62,653 bases of DNA from Polytrichum commune (GCA_950295325.1 OX485808.1:40756527-40819179), one strand, 5' to 3'. Shown: positions 1 to 10,523, counted from the first letter of the stretch. The notes: generated by a model not told the origin, from the letters alone. Program-made: numbers and translations.

Positions 1-560
1 AATGTATACATCAACAACAATAATTATAGAGACTTAGCAAGTTGGACTGCACCTCAATGGAATTGGACAAGAGCGAAAGATGAAGGTAGCTTGAAGACGC
101 GCGCCTGCACATTACAAAGCTGAAGTCGATGTTGATAACCCTTGAAGAGAAATCTCGACTTATATATACACATTGAGAGCGGCGCCTGAAAGATCTAATG
201 TACTATATGTCCATCTGGAGGATATACATGCTGCTCTTGTGAAACCAATAATATTCTAGGGGATCACTTCCACCCAAACAGAGCACTGAAGGGGCACTCA
301 CTAGCCATTATTATCTCTGGAACAGGCATGCAGCTGCGGGTACGAATTGATAAAGCGTCGTGCCATATGTAGGAAAGGGGATCAAGACTTTTCAATGTCT
401 TGATTAGTACTCCTTCTGGCCTGGATCACAACCCAACCTGAAATCTAGATCACTTCTCCTTACCGACAACGTATGTGTGCAGTCATATAATCATGTCAAC
501 AATGTCAACAATGCATAAAGCGCCCCGTCTCTCGCAGAAATTATGTTGTAAGTTGCGTAT
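1..560 (-). repeat. SPH-associated 5' flanking block, copy 1
   Basis: The block shares ordered short stretches with 2770-3400, 5160-5665 and 26501-26800. Examples are a GACAAGAG-type start, a TCTGGAGGAT or TCTAGAGGATCA segment, and a CTCACCAAC / TTTGCAGT-like end. The other three copies lie upstream of minus-strand SPH genes. Read on the minus strand, this copy contains a TATATATAAG box near 158-168. I infer that it is the 5' flank of another minus-strand SPH gene that begins at or beyond the left edge. The copies are strongly diverged, so the limits are approximate. Confidence 0.4.
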
Positions 561-1279
561 TTTACATTATTGATGGTGTACGTTACGCAATCAAGTTGAG
601 CATTGCCAATGCCCCAATGCCTCAATTGCTCAAGAGTCTGTGGATTCAGAATGCAGGTTCAAACTGAGAAAGCTCAGATCATGTGTTAGTCGGTGCCAGG
701 CATTCTTGTGCTAAACCAGGGAGTCCCCAGGGAGTGCACAAAACTTAATTAGGATTGCACATGATCTGATCAGTAGGTTTGATTAAATGTCTTCCACAGA
801 CATTTTCCCAACAATTTCCTATCGAAAAGATTCTTCAAACTTCTTTCTATCTTCTCGATCTCTTTACTGGATCCAACATCTGTGTAGTTTAATTGCACTG
901 ACATATTAAATTATTCCTCTGAAAGGAGTTCTTCGACGCAGAAAACATTCTGTGCACCTAACCCTTGCACAAATGGAAGATGTAAATTCAGAAACTTCCT
1001 AATATCGCCGATTCTTGTAGCAATCGACAAATGAGTCAAAGAAGTCTGAAGTCCAAATGCAGCTCGCACTGCTTGCTCGATGTGGAACACCGTGATTTTT
1101 TTGAAGATTTGCAGGTATTTTCTACACTATGTTAGCAATTACTGAAGAGTTATTGAATGATTTGTGCGGTTGGAGTCTTTGAATCTGGGATATGGACAAT
1201 TGGTGAATTCTTGCTATAATTGGAGTATTTGAAATTTAACATATTGCCAAAATGTTTCACAGCAACTCGATCGCACATA
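561..1279. other. Intergenic, no gene recognised
   Basis: AT-rich sequence between the first SPH-associated flank and the fructokinase relic. I see no coding pattern, RNA gene or clear repeat. Confidence 0.4.
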
Positions 1280-1665
1280 AGTTCACAAAGCCTTCTAAGC
1301 TCCACAAGGATCTCATGGGGATCAAATTCATCAGGCGAAAATTTTCCTTACATTATCTCTATGATCATATTCAGAGCCTACACTGTCCACGATGAGATCC
1401 CTGTGACCTGCGATAGATGCAGGTTTTGTTGCATTCCCCTAACCCTAACCCTCATATATGCCTCCATTGTGGCCCACGGGTAAGGCTGGTTGCCTGCGAG
1501 GGCATTCTCACCATTGGGAAGGAGGCTGACTGCATCATCAATGTGTCGGATAAGGAGGTGCGGATTTTGAGAGGAGGAAACGAGAAGGACGAGTGACGTT
1601 GTCAATCAATTTGGCAGGAATATCGATAATCTCGACCTACTCCGTCACCGAGGGTAAGGTTCTGT
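1280..1665 (+). pseudogene. Fructokinase (pfkB) gene fragment, decayed
   Basis: The frame around 1470-1597 reads EGILTIGKEADCIINVSDKE, followed by a VRIL..GNEKDE segment. This aligns with residues 180-211 of the intact fructokinase at 16514-17488 ([20 protein letters not shown], then [13 protein letters not shown]). Nucleotide similarity extends upstream through a CTCCATTGTGGCCCACGG stretch to about 1280. It extends downstream to a segment matching the [10 protein letters not shown] region near 1660. The fragment has frame changes, stop codons (one directly after NEKDE), no start and no C-terminal catalytic GAGD segment. It is therefore a relic and not a gene. It lies in the opposite orientation to the intact copy about 15 kb away. 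The limits are approximate. Confidence 0.75.
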
Positions 1666-2258
1666 TAGACTAACTTGCGGTCATTGCAATTTGCCATTAA
1701 CAGCAAAAAGCGCTGTCACGCCATCGACCCTCCTTTTCCAGACATGAAGATTGGCGAAGTTCTTATGTACACCAGCTCTTACTAAGAATGTTGATAAAGA
1801 AATTAATTTAGATCAGAAAGACTCATCAGGAGCATATATTAAGTGCTCGGTCTTCAATTGGGGCTTTTGGAGAACAATAATTGTGAAGCGGCTAGTTGGA
1901 GATAAACACCCTTCCTACGCCTCTCCATTTAAAAGATTTCAGACACGAACAATCCTTTATTGCACAAGAGAGGGTTGGTGTTGACGCCTGTTTGTGAGAC
2001 TAGACTGAACTGGAGCTCCTAATGACTCTTCTGAATTTCCATCCCACGAGATGAAAGCATTGTTTATTTCCTTGGTCGTTATGTCAGGCAGTCTGTAGCA
2101 TTATTTTCTAATACTGCACATTCGAAAATTCTCTGTTGGCCTTCTCCATCAATCCAGATAAACCTCATGCATGTATCCACGACTTAGTTCATTCTAAAAC
2201 CTAATCCAGTTGTGGAGATGGATATTATTGCAAGCTGCAGACAGGCTGCCGGGGGACC
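1666..2258. other. Intergenic, 3' side of SPH1
   Basis: No coding pattern was recognised. This would hold the 3' flank of the minus-strand SPH1 locus. Confidence 0.35.
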
Positions 2259-2760
2259 TCATGTTTGCCATCCCTGGACGAAGGTATACGGACCTGCGGC
2301 TTCCGAGCTATAGAATCCATCGTTCCTCACATCCCACCAACAATGAGTGCATGGCACGATGTTGCCGCCTGGCCACACAACCACATGGGCAGCGCGCCGT
2401 GTGCCGTCACACTCTATGAAATTGCACCAGAACAAGGTGGTGCCCCAGATGTTCGGATGGAAACTGAAGAAGTAGAATCCCGTATTCTGGAGCGTGTGCA
2501 TGCCAAGGTCGTCGTCCGCGGAAGCACAATCGAACGTGAAAGGGAAGCCCACGTGGTTGATGATCATCACCCACTTCTGGCCATTGAGTGTGGTCGATAG
2601 CGCAGTCAAAGCATTAGACTTGCCGGATACATCAGTAATTGTCAAAATATGCGTGGGAGTAGTGGTAATCTTGGAACCAGCTACTGATCCAGCGAACTCG
2701 GTACACATTGCAATGATGATGAGCAACCGAGATCATCAAGTCCAATTTCATCATTCCCAT
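2259..2760 (-). pseudogene. S-protein homologue SPH1, signal peptide out of frame
   Basis: The mature domain reads WVMIINHVGFPFTFDCASAD, then DDLGMHTLQN, GTTLFWCNF, HVVVW and PCTHCWWDVRNDGFY. This is the S1/SPH fold, with four conserved cysteines (FDC, FWC, PC, HC) and the WDV..DGFY end. The ATG at 2760 starts MGMMKLDLMISV, the signal-peptide start expected from SPH5 (MKLSKLQLLVAI). That frame diverges from the domain frame at about 2715-2735, so one base is extra or two are missing. In the domain frame the only upstream ATG lies after the hydrophobic core and would give a protein without a signal peptide. The usual WQQRR segment is replaced by a longer ECDGTRRA. I call it a recent pseudogene. 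A sequencing error, or a cytoplasmic product from the internal ATG, would also fit. Confidence 0.7.
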
Positions 2761-2769
2761 TGCGTCACT

Positions 2770-3400
2770 CAAAGGCTGGAAATATAATTGTAGGACAAGA
2801 GAAGCTGCTGAAGTTGGAGAGAATTCTACCCAATAGGTCAAAATCCGGAGATGTTTCTTCTTGAAGAGGAATAGATGGTTTTAACAGACATCGAGGGCAA
2901 CTCTTCGACGATCTCAGTGGATACATCTGGAGAATATTCAATGATACCTCCTGCGCATGCAATCATATTCTAGAGGATCATCTCCGCCCACTGGTGGCAT
3001 GGACATCTACACCATATATGTACAGTACTGTCCTGCAGTTGGTTCAGCTTATGAAATTGTCCGAAAGAGGAGTACCGTCATCACTGTCTTGAACTTTCCT
3101 CTTGCAGCAGACAAAATTTGATCAGTGATCGTTGACTCATAATCTCATAGTGATGTGATCCATCAGTACTGTGTGTAGAATATCCAGATCCTTGGCGTGA
3201 ATTTCAGAACTTCTGGGGTGAACTGAACCCAATCTGGATTCAGCTTCCTCTCCTCATCACCAACCTCTACATGTTTGCAGTCAGCAAATCACCGAAATTT
3301 TTCTGTCGACTGCACCACATGCCATCAATGAAATGGCTGCAACATGTCGCATAAAGCCCCTATATCTTCCAGAAATCAAATCATACTGTGTGTTGTGGAC
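2770..3400 (-). repeat. SPH-associated 5' flanking block, copy 2 (SPH1)
   Basis: This block directly precedes SPH1. It shares GACATCGAGGGCA with 26519-26531 (copy 4), and CATGCAATCATATTCTAGAG-type sequence with copies 1, 3 and 4. It probably contains the promoter of the SPH1 locus. Confidence 0.45.
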
Positions 3401-4207
3401 AAGATACTAATGAATATTTTTTAGACTTGTGTTTTTCACTGAAGAACGTACACTAGTTTGTGATGTTTTAGCTGGGGCACTTTTGTATTGGAGTCTGGGT
3501 GTGCTTGCAAAGAATCAAAACGGTGACGAGCCTTCATCCTTCAACTTCATGCCATGTATAGAGAGATCAAAAGTCACATTGCATTTTGAAGCAGGTTTCA
3601 GAGATGAAGAATTTTACTTAACTGAAAGGACACGAACCATTAATTGACAGCAATATCACTAGTCATAAGATTCGGGCAACACTTAGAGCTGGCAGACGTC
3701 CATTGCTAAAGTTTGCCAAGGAAAACAGTTGGACATTTTCGTGATTAGAAACAAGTTATTTGTCTACAATACAATCGAGAAGTTGATAAACCTTAGCTGT
3801 GTACATAGCAGGTTAATTCATGATCATTGAAGAGGGATGGGTTGTGTCTGTTCCCCTTTAGCACCTTATAAGGTCCAAAGAAATGTTACCCAAGTACTTT
3901 CTGTGCCATTGGTATTGTCACTGCTGCAGTTCACAGTAGAAAAAAATTTATTTCACTTGATGCTGTCACAGTTGTATACCTGCTACTACCGGCCACGATT
4001 TCTTGAGCAAGCATTATTCTCAGTAATTCAACAGAACTATTACTGAAGTATCAATACCAGCTCTCTATCGAAAAATCTAAACTTGTGATGAAGGTGATAA
4101 TTTGCATCTTTTCTGATACAGAAACCGAAGACATCACTGTGTCAATTATTGTGAATTATGCACCTTCAGTACAGTTGGAAGTTGGAGATAAATTGCAGGG
4201 CAGTCAA
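3401..4207. other. Intergenic between SPH1 and SPH2
   Basis: AT-rich sequence with only short chance reading frames and no recognised gene. The part next to 4207 is the 3' flank of SPH2. Confidence 0.35.
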
Positions 4208-4729
4208 TTAATGAGCTGGGTACTGCCAGCCTTGGACAAAGGTGAAAGGGCCTCCGGCTTCAGAGCGATAGAACCCATTGGGCTTCAAATCCCACAGACA
4301 ATGCATGCACGGCACAGGGTCCACTTGCAAGAAGCCCGGACCAGACCAGACAACCACATGGGCAGTGCGCTGTTGCCACATCACATTGCACCAGAACAAG
4401 GTGGTGCCCACGTAGTTCGGGGTGAAGCTGAAGTAGTAGCTCTGCGAGTTGAGAAGATCGTGGATGCCAAGGTTGTTATCCTTTGAAGAGCATTCCAGAG
4501 TGATAAACCCACCCACGTGGTTCATTATCGTCACCGAGGCTCCGCTGTCCAGTTGCCCATGAGATTTGTTGATGTTCTTAGAGGCAGTGATCATCGTGGT
4601 CGATCGTGCTGCAGAAGCAAACCCAGTACTCATCGTGTTGACGAGTGTAAAGGCAATCAAGAGAATATGCAGTTTATTCATCCCCATAAAAATTGTCTTC
4701 AACTCCATCGCTGACATTGCAGTCTGCAT
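4208..4729 (-). CDS. S-protein homologue SPH2 (plant self-incompatibility S1 family), secreted
   Basis: A small secreted protein of 173 residues. The first ATG in the open frame (4729) gives MQTAMSAMELKTIFMGMNKL followed by HILLIAFTLV, a hydrophobic signal-peptide core ending near GFASA. Internal ATGs at 4708 and 4681 would also leave a signal peptide. The SPH domain runs from about residue 65: VTIMNHVGGFITLECSSKD, NNLGIHDL, YYFSFTPNYVGTTLFWCNVM, then QQRTAHVVVW, PCMHCLWDL and NGFYRSEAGG. Four cysteines (ECS, FWC, PC, HC) fit the two conserved disulphides of the family. The best-known member, poppy PrsS, is a secreted pistil ligand, but most SPH proteins have no known role. There is no intron. 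The ORF and domain are intact, and a TATA-like box lies about 105 bp upstream. Confidence 0.88.
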   Translation of the reverse strand: MQTAMSAMELKTIFMGMNKLHILLIAFTLVNTMSTGFASAARSTTMITASKNINKSHGQLDSGASVTIMNHVGGFITLECSSKDNNLGIHDLLNSQSYYFSFTPNYVGTTLFWCNVMWQQRTAHVVVWSGPGFLQVDPVPCMHCLWDLKPNGFYRSEAGGPFTFVQGWQYPAH

Positions 4730-4829
4730 GAAACACAACGAAGTACAAGCATCAAGACATGTTTGTTCCAACCAGTCAATTCAGCCTTACACATTTAATA
4801 TTACATACACAAAGAAGTTTCAGTTTGTG

Positions 4830-4837
4830 TATATAAA
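4830..4837 (-). promoter_or_regulatory. TATA-like box of SPH2
   Basis: The minus strand reads TACTTTATATACACA about 105 bp upstream of the SPH2 start. SPH5 has a TATA-like box at a comparable distance. Confidence 0.45.
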
Positions 4838-5159
4838 GTATCAAAGTACCACCAATGCATGTTTGCATATTCCAACGCAATCTGTAACCTGCAACAATTC
4901 TTGAGGTCTGGAACGGCGTGCTTAAATGCCAACCGAGTGCATTAAAGAAGATGCTCAGAAATGAGTGATGAAAGTAAATTTGCAGAGTCTGAGATTACAT
5001 CCTTGGAAAACTTTGATGATTCTAGTGTATGTCAGAACGCAAAAATGTGCATATTGCTATTGACCAGTGCAGATAGCTTTGAGCGATTGAGTTACACTGA
5101 GATTATGGAAATCACCTCATCCCTGAAGGAACTGCAGGAGTTCATTGTAGAGAGTCAGG

Positions 5160-5665
5160 AAAGTTGGATTGTACCTTGATGAGAGAAGACAAGACCAGGA
5201 CAAGAGAAGCTGAAGGCGAACAGAAGCATAAATAAAAGCTCAAGATTTCTCTGGATAGCAGTCTACCCTTTGAAGGCAGCTCCTGGTGATCTGAGTGGAT
5301 GTGGAGGTCACACATGCATGCCTTTTGTGTACGCAATAGTATTCCTTCAGGATTATCTCCGACCACAACGAAAGGGTTACTAGGGGCTGGTAAAGGCACT
5401 CACTGGTGATCTGTACTGTCAGCCAATCTGTACGACAAAGTCTCAAATATCTTCCAGTTGCCTCTTGCGGCAGACAAAAATTAGGCTTGTTTAGAAGACT
5501 TGTCTCTTCGTGATGTGTCGATACTGTGTGTGGAATATCCAGATCCCTTGCGTGCAGTTTAGAACTCAATGAATCTGAACCCAATCTGAACCCACTCTGA
5601 ATCCTATCTGTCCTCACCAACCACAGATGTTTGCAGTACATCTTCAAAATTCAAAATTTTGGTTT
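5160..5665 (-). repeat. SPH-associated 5' flanking block, copy 3 (SPH2)
   Basis: Begins GTTGGATTGTACCTTGATGA, close to GTTGGACTGCACCTCAATGG in copy 1. It continues with GGACAAGAGAAGCTG, shared with copy 2, and ends with CCTCACCAACCACAGATGTT, shared with copy 4. It lies about 430 bp upstream of the SPH2 start. Probably a duplicated flank from the gene-family expansion. Confidence 0.5.
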
Positions 5666-5676
5666 CTTGAAAATAT

Positions 5677-5771
5677 AGAGATTGCTATGAAATCTGTTAT
5701 GCCTAGATATTACCAAGGTACACAAAACACTCTAAACATACCTAGGTATAGCAGATTTCATAAGAGATTGC
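5677..5771. mobile_element. 77-bp MITE with 21-bp inverted repeats and 9-bp target duplication
   Basis: The 21-bp arms lie at 5686-5706 (TATGAAATCTGTTATGCCTA and one more base) and 5742-5762. They are inverted copies with two differences. The element is flanked by the perfect direct repeat AGAGATTGC at 5677-5685 and 5763-5771. A 9-bp duplication is typical of Mutator-like elements. It is far too short to code for anything, so it is a non-autonomous remnant. Confidence 0.8.
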
Positions 5772-6514
5772 CAGTCTCCTTTTGCATATAAGGTTTGAGG
5801 TTTTTAGCTAACCATGCATTGCAACTTCCTGCACCACTACTACTGCTCACTGCTGCAACGAAAGAACACACACAGAAAAATAATCGTCATATGCACTGGG
5901 CATTCTCAAGGCACCACTGAGAGCCCACAATTCCCAGGAGTGTGTGGGGTCCCCTGAAAAGCAAGATACATAAACATTCTTTAATGCAGTACAGATACAT
6001 CAATCAATTCCAAACTTAACTCTTCATAGACTTCTTGCAAGCCTTGGAAACAACTCCCTTCAAGTGGGATGCTCAATCCATCTAAATGGTTCAGGCCAAG
6101 AAACATACGTCATTTACACCCGTAAATGGCTCCAAGTGCCAGAAAACCTTGATAAAGCTCACGTTATGTAAGTATTGGTCATTGACAAGGAAATCGTATG
6201 TAAATCACCAAACCGAATTTCGGTTGGTTGCACATGATCTCAGTAAGTGTATTTCAATGCCTTCCATTCATTCCCTTATGAATAGATTCTGAGTTTTGTT
6301 TCTTTTATCTATCTCTACCTCTTCAATAATCCAATTCTTCCCAAACATTCCTGTGAACTCGCCCCATAGTACCTTACTCCTCTGTGGAAGGAAATATTTG
6401 GCCAGTTAACAAATTCATTGCACCTAACACTGTCTTAGATAAAACATGTACACTGAGATGGATGAATTGCTAATTCCTGTAGTCACTGACTGAATTTCAC
6501 GATGCAACTGCACT
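5772..6514. other. Intergenic, 3' flank of the FMN-protein gene
   Basis: No gene was recognised. I found no perfect AATAAA on the minus strand close to the stop at 6515. Confidence 0.35.
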
Positions 6515-8629
6515 TCATGTCATAATTGATGGGTTCTTGTGCTTTAGAAAATCTGGATCCACTTCCTGTGCTTTGTTTAAGGCATTGAGACTCTCTTTCT
6601 CCATCTCCGCCAGCAAAACACAAAATCCTTCCGCGTCTTTGACTTCTCTTGAAAAAGCAAATCTGAACTCTCTCCAGAGCTTGTTTGCTTCGCCTGCTTC
6701 AGCATCCTCACTTGACCCAACTTTGGCGAGGACATTGAAGCCCCAACGGTTGGCTGCAAAGATGTAGGCGTCTTGAACTCGAACTTGCAAGTAAACTGCT
6801 CAGGACAATGAGGTCACCTGATTTTAGAATTTACACAATGAACAATGAACCACCATGGTTTTAAACTACTCCAATGGATTTGGAGAAGCACATTATGCAA
6901 CTTGGCAATCTACTTGATATTGCTACTTGCCATTGCCTTTTCATGAGATCCCGTCAACAACTGCTTTGAATAATTGATCAAATATTATGTACTTGCAAAC
7001 ATACTTAGGTGGGATACATGTGGAACATGAATGGTAGGCAAGTCCTCTATGTTTGACATGTATGGTAAAAAGCTCTATACCTGCACAAAATACAATAAGT
7101 GCAAATCGCCTAGTTTCACTTTGGTTGATGCCATCAATAAGAGCCAGCAGGACCCTGCACAGGGGATCTACTGCTGTGCCTGCAATGTCTGCAACCTCAA
7201 CCTCATGTCGCCCTCCTAGCAGATCCACGAAATGGCAAGACCTGCAAACGTGAAAATTCTGTATAAGGCACGCAAATGAGACTGTATATGCAGCATCTTA
7301 AATGGTCATAGGAGGTTCCCAATGTGAGATGAGGTTTTAAACAAACAATGGGGGCACCGAGGAGCAGAGAAAAAGAAAATCTCCTATTAGTCGTCAGTTC
7401 ATTCAACCATGTGAACCAAAGGGAGGAACTCCGACTCCTAAGGTGAACTTGAACCAATATGTGGATAGTGGCCCCATAGCAAGTAAGGAAGACAACTCCC
7501 AAGCAGGTCAGTCACCCCAACAGTCAGATTCTTGAGGATGGAAGGTGGCCGCCAAGTAGGTTAGTCACTGCACCAGTTACATGCTCAAGATTTGCCCAAG
7601 AGGATTCTCCTTCGCACTGCCGTAATCATCACGAGTTTGCACTTGAGCCATGGTATAGGATGTGTACTAAGACTTCAATTTCAGCACAAGGAATCCAGGA
7701 GAGAAAAGACAAAACTCTGAAGTATGAAGACAACTGCCAAAAGGACATCCACAACAAACAATCTGCGTGGATGAAGCCACCAACAGTGGATCCTTTTCCT
7801 GAATTTCTGCTACTGATCTACTGAGAACCGCAAGAAGACTCAATCAAATTTTTGTATAACATGTGCACTAAGACTTCAATATCAAAACACAAAACCCGGA
7901 AGTATGAAAACACAAACTCTAACATTTCTTCAAGTGGATTATAGGGAAGGTCGTGAGAACTCACTTCGGTGTGAGACGGAAGACGGAAAACTCTGCATCC
8001 GAAGCTTCGGCAATGGCTGCCAGTGCCTGTGCTCTGGAATTGAGCAGCTTCCCAGACTTCTCTAGGACACTGTGCAACGCACTTCCCGCCTCCTTCAACG
8101 CTTCATTTGTGGCATTTTGCGCTTTCAAAATTCTCTTCCGGAAGTAATCTCTCTCGTAATGTGGCAATGGGGCAATGGATCCCAGCAACATAGCTCTAGG
8201 AGGCACATGCCCCACTTCTCTCCAAGCACGAACTAACGGCGGAGGATCCGTGTGCCCGACCACCATGGACCCTCGCTCATCTAACAGAAGGTTAACCTCA
8301 TGGGTGTCATTTTTTGGTAGCCACAAAATTGGTTTCCCTGCAACAAGCATAAAATTAACTAAAGATCCATGCACTTTCGATGCATTCGGGTCCTCGCCGT
8401 TAACGTTGATAGTAGTGATCTGCGCCCGCCAATTGGCAGCCAAAAGGTTCTTACATCTCTGAATCAGTGGTAAACTAGACTCTTCGATGCGTGGACTTGG
8501 CTTTTGCTGTATTTCTCGTTCTCTGCTGGCCCCTCGAGTGGCGATGGCTGAGGTATTTGCTAATCCACTCGGCAACAGAGTCGCCCGAGAACAAAGTATC
8601 TGGAAAGGCAGTCGCCTTGCCCTTGTCAT
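6515..8629 (-). CDS. Three-exon gene for a probable plastid FMN-binding split-barrel (PNPOx-like) protein
   Basis: Coding exons are 7965-8629, 7081-7241 and 6515-6795 (1107 nt, 368 residues). The junctions are classical: donor GTGAGTTC after 7965, acceptor TTTGCAG before 7241, donor GTATAG after 7081 and acceptor GAGCAG before 6795. The frame is kept across both introns (split Lys and Val codons). The start is the first ATG after an in-frame TAG. The basic N-terminus (MTRARRLPFQILCSRA) looks like a plastid transit peptide. The core (VHGSLVNFMLVAGKPILWLP, then LLLDERGSMVVGHTDPPP, MLLGSIAPLP, VDLLGGRHEVEVADIAGTAV, and YIFAANRWGFNVLAKV) resembles plant pyridoxamine-5'-phosphate-oxidase-like FMN-binding barrels such as the Arabidopsis At3g21140/At1g51560 group. 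The family assignment is from memory of its pattern. The splice model is read directly. A tandem array reaches to within about 20 bp of the start. Confidence 0.7.
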
Positions 8630-8649
8630 GGCAAGGGTCGTCTGATGCT

Positions 8650-9760
8650 TCCAACAATGCTCAAAATCCTTGTGCCCGAAACCCTAACCTCTCAATGAAG
8701 AATTCAATTTCAAAGCATCAGTTGCTCAGAATTCCTGCCTCCCACATCACAGTCTGAAGTCTAAACACCTTGAGCTCCTCAAAGATGATTTCGATTGTAA
8801 TGCATCAGCTCCACAGAATTCCAACAATCCTCAAAATCCTTCCGCACGAAACCCTAAGCTCTCAATGAGAAAATCAACCACAAAGCATTAGCTCCACAAA
8901 AGTCCTGCCTTTGAAAGCCGAATCTGAGATCCAACTAATCCTCAGAGACCTTGAACCCCAAACTCTATACACTCAATGATGCATTTGATATTAATGCATC
9001 AGCTCCACAAAATTCCTGCCCCCCACAACAGAGTCTGAAGTCCAATAATGTCTCAGAGACCTTAAACCCTAAACTGTATGCCCTCAGTGGTGCATTCAAT
9101 TGCAATGCATCAGCTCCACAGAGTTCAAACAGTCCTAAAAATCCTTATGCCAGAAGCCCTAGCCTCTCGATGATATGTTCAACTACAAAGAATCACTTCT
9201 ATAGAATTTCTGCCTCCCACAGCCGATTCTGGAGTCCAACGAATCCTCGGAGACCTTGAGCCCCAAACTCTACGCCCTGAATGATGCAATCGATTGTAAT
9301 GCATCCGCTCCATACAAATTCAACAATCCTCAAAATCCTTATGCCCCAAAACTGCAACCTCTCAATGATGAATTCAACTACAATGCATCAATTCCTAAGA
9401 ATTCCTGCCTCTCACACCAGACTCTGAAGTTCAGCAAGTCCTCCGAGACCTTAAGTCCCAAACCCTATGGCCTTAATGATGAATTCGATTACAATGGATC
9501 GGTTCCACAGAACTTCTGCCAATTATCATACCTCAGTCTCAAGAGTTAGAAATATCCTCAGAAACCGTGAGCCCCAGAACCTAGACTCAGCAATATATTG
9601 AACTCTTCAGCTCGGACTCTTTAGCTGCACAGAATTTTTGCCAATTCCTGAGTCTCCAAGAATTCTCAGGACTAAATTCCTAAACCCAACCGTCAAAGAT
9701 GAATCTAACTGTAAACCATGGAGCTCCACAAAATTCCTGCGAATCACACCTGAACCTCGT
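8650..9760. repeat. Irregular tandem array upstream of the FMN-protein gene
   Basis: Variants of CAGCTCCACAGAATTCCTGC recur at about 8719, 8808, 8891, 9000, 9112, 9204, 9305, 9388, 9500, 9610 and 9720. They are spaced 80-112 bp and alternate with AATCCTCAAAATCCTTATGC and CCTCAGAGACCTTGAGCCCC segments, so two sub-unit types form a higher-order repeat. The array begins 20-odd bp from the start codon of the minus-strand gene and occupies its promoter position. Frames read partly open on both strands (for example PKLYALND..D.NASAPQ on plus), but they are broken and match no family I recognise. Confidence 0.75.
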
Positions 9761-10138
9761 GAACCAAATGCAATGAAAGCCCTATATCCTATACATAAGT
9801 CATCCACCAAGACCTGGGGAACATTTGAGGTGCTGCTTTTACAAGATTTCTCGTGAGTTTTCCCTTGAGAGTCGGTAAGCAAAGCCTTGATCCTTTCAGA
9901 AACAATGAAAACTCCAGCAGTGATCGGGTGAGTCCCTATTCAGAAAAATGCTGATTTATCTCGGGCAAATAAAGGCAAGACTTCTAATACTAGGGTTTAG
10001 GGTTTAAGCCAAAGTGCACCTCTTGGAAGTTGGATGTGTGATGTTCTCTATTACAGATTTTGCGAGATGGAAATAGATTTATTATGAGTTACACCTATTT
10101 ATGTAAGCGGGCCTTAAATATACATTTTTAGCTCTGCA
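9761..10138. other. Intergenic spacer
   Basis: No gene. A short telomere-like stretch (TAGGGTTTAGGGTTTAAG) lies near 9992-10010. Confidence 0.4.
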
Positions 10139-10523
10139 CCCACTTCTCCCCTAACATTACCCAACCCAATACTCTTAACTCCGGCGCGGAGTTCGATGCG
10201 GCTCCGATGCGGCTCCGGGAGGGTTCGGATGCCAGCTCCGGTGGGTCCATTATTCTGGCCCTCCCCGTTTTGGCCCCTTGATGACTTTTCTTGGTTTTTT
10301 TTTTGCTAAATCTGGGTTCTACGGCCCCAAATTACTCTAGGAGGCCCCTTATGAGATCAAGTAAGGCCCCACCCAATCAAAAAAATAGGGGGCAATTTTT
10401 GCCCCAACCCACCCGAACCCACCGGAGCTGGCATCCGAACCTCCCCGGAGCCGCACCGGAGCCGCATCGAACTCCGCGCCGGAGTTAAGAGTATTGGGTT
10501 GGGTAATGTTATCCCCACTTCTC
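10139..10523. mobile_element. Non-autonomous DNA transposon with 95-bp inverted repeats
   Basis: The GC-rich segment 10152-10246 (TAACATTACCCAACCCAATA at its tip) recurs inverted at 10417-10511 with only a few mismatches. The core between them has no coding pattern. Two readings of the target duplication are possible: TCCCC on both sides of 10152-10511, or the 10-bp CCCACTTCTC at 10139-10148 and 10514-10523. Long inverted repeats with a 9-10-bp duplication would suit a Mutator-like MITE. The arms have hardly diverged, so the insertion is probably fairly young. Confidence 0.8.

Noticed and set aside
1378-1605. Minus-strand ORF of 75 residues
   Set aside because: The plus strand here aligns with fructokinase, so the minus frame is a shadow of the relic.
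5686-5762. MicroRNA-like hairpin with 21-bp stem
   Set aside because: The perfect 9-bp direct repeats that abut both arms show it is a MITE. Small-RNA output is possible but secondary.
8951-9549. Open frames with repeated PKLYALND..D.NASAPQ in the array upstream of the FMN-protein gene
   Set aside because: Openness follows from the repeat unit and is equally present on the minus strand. The frames are broken and match no protein family I know.
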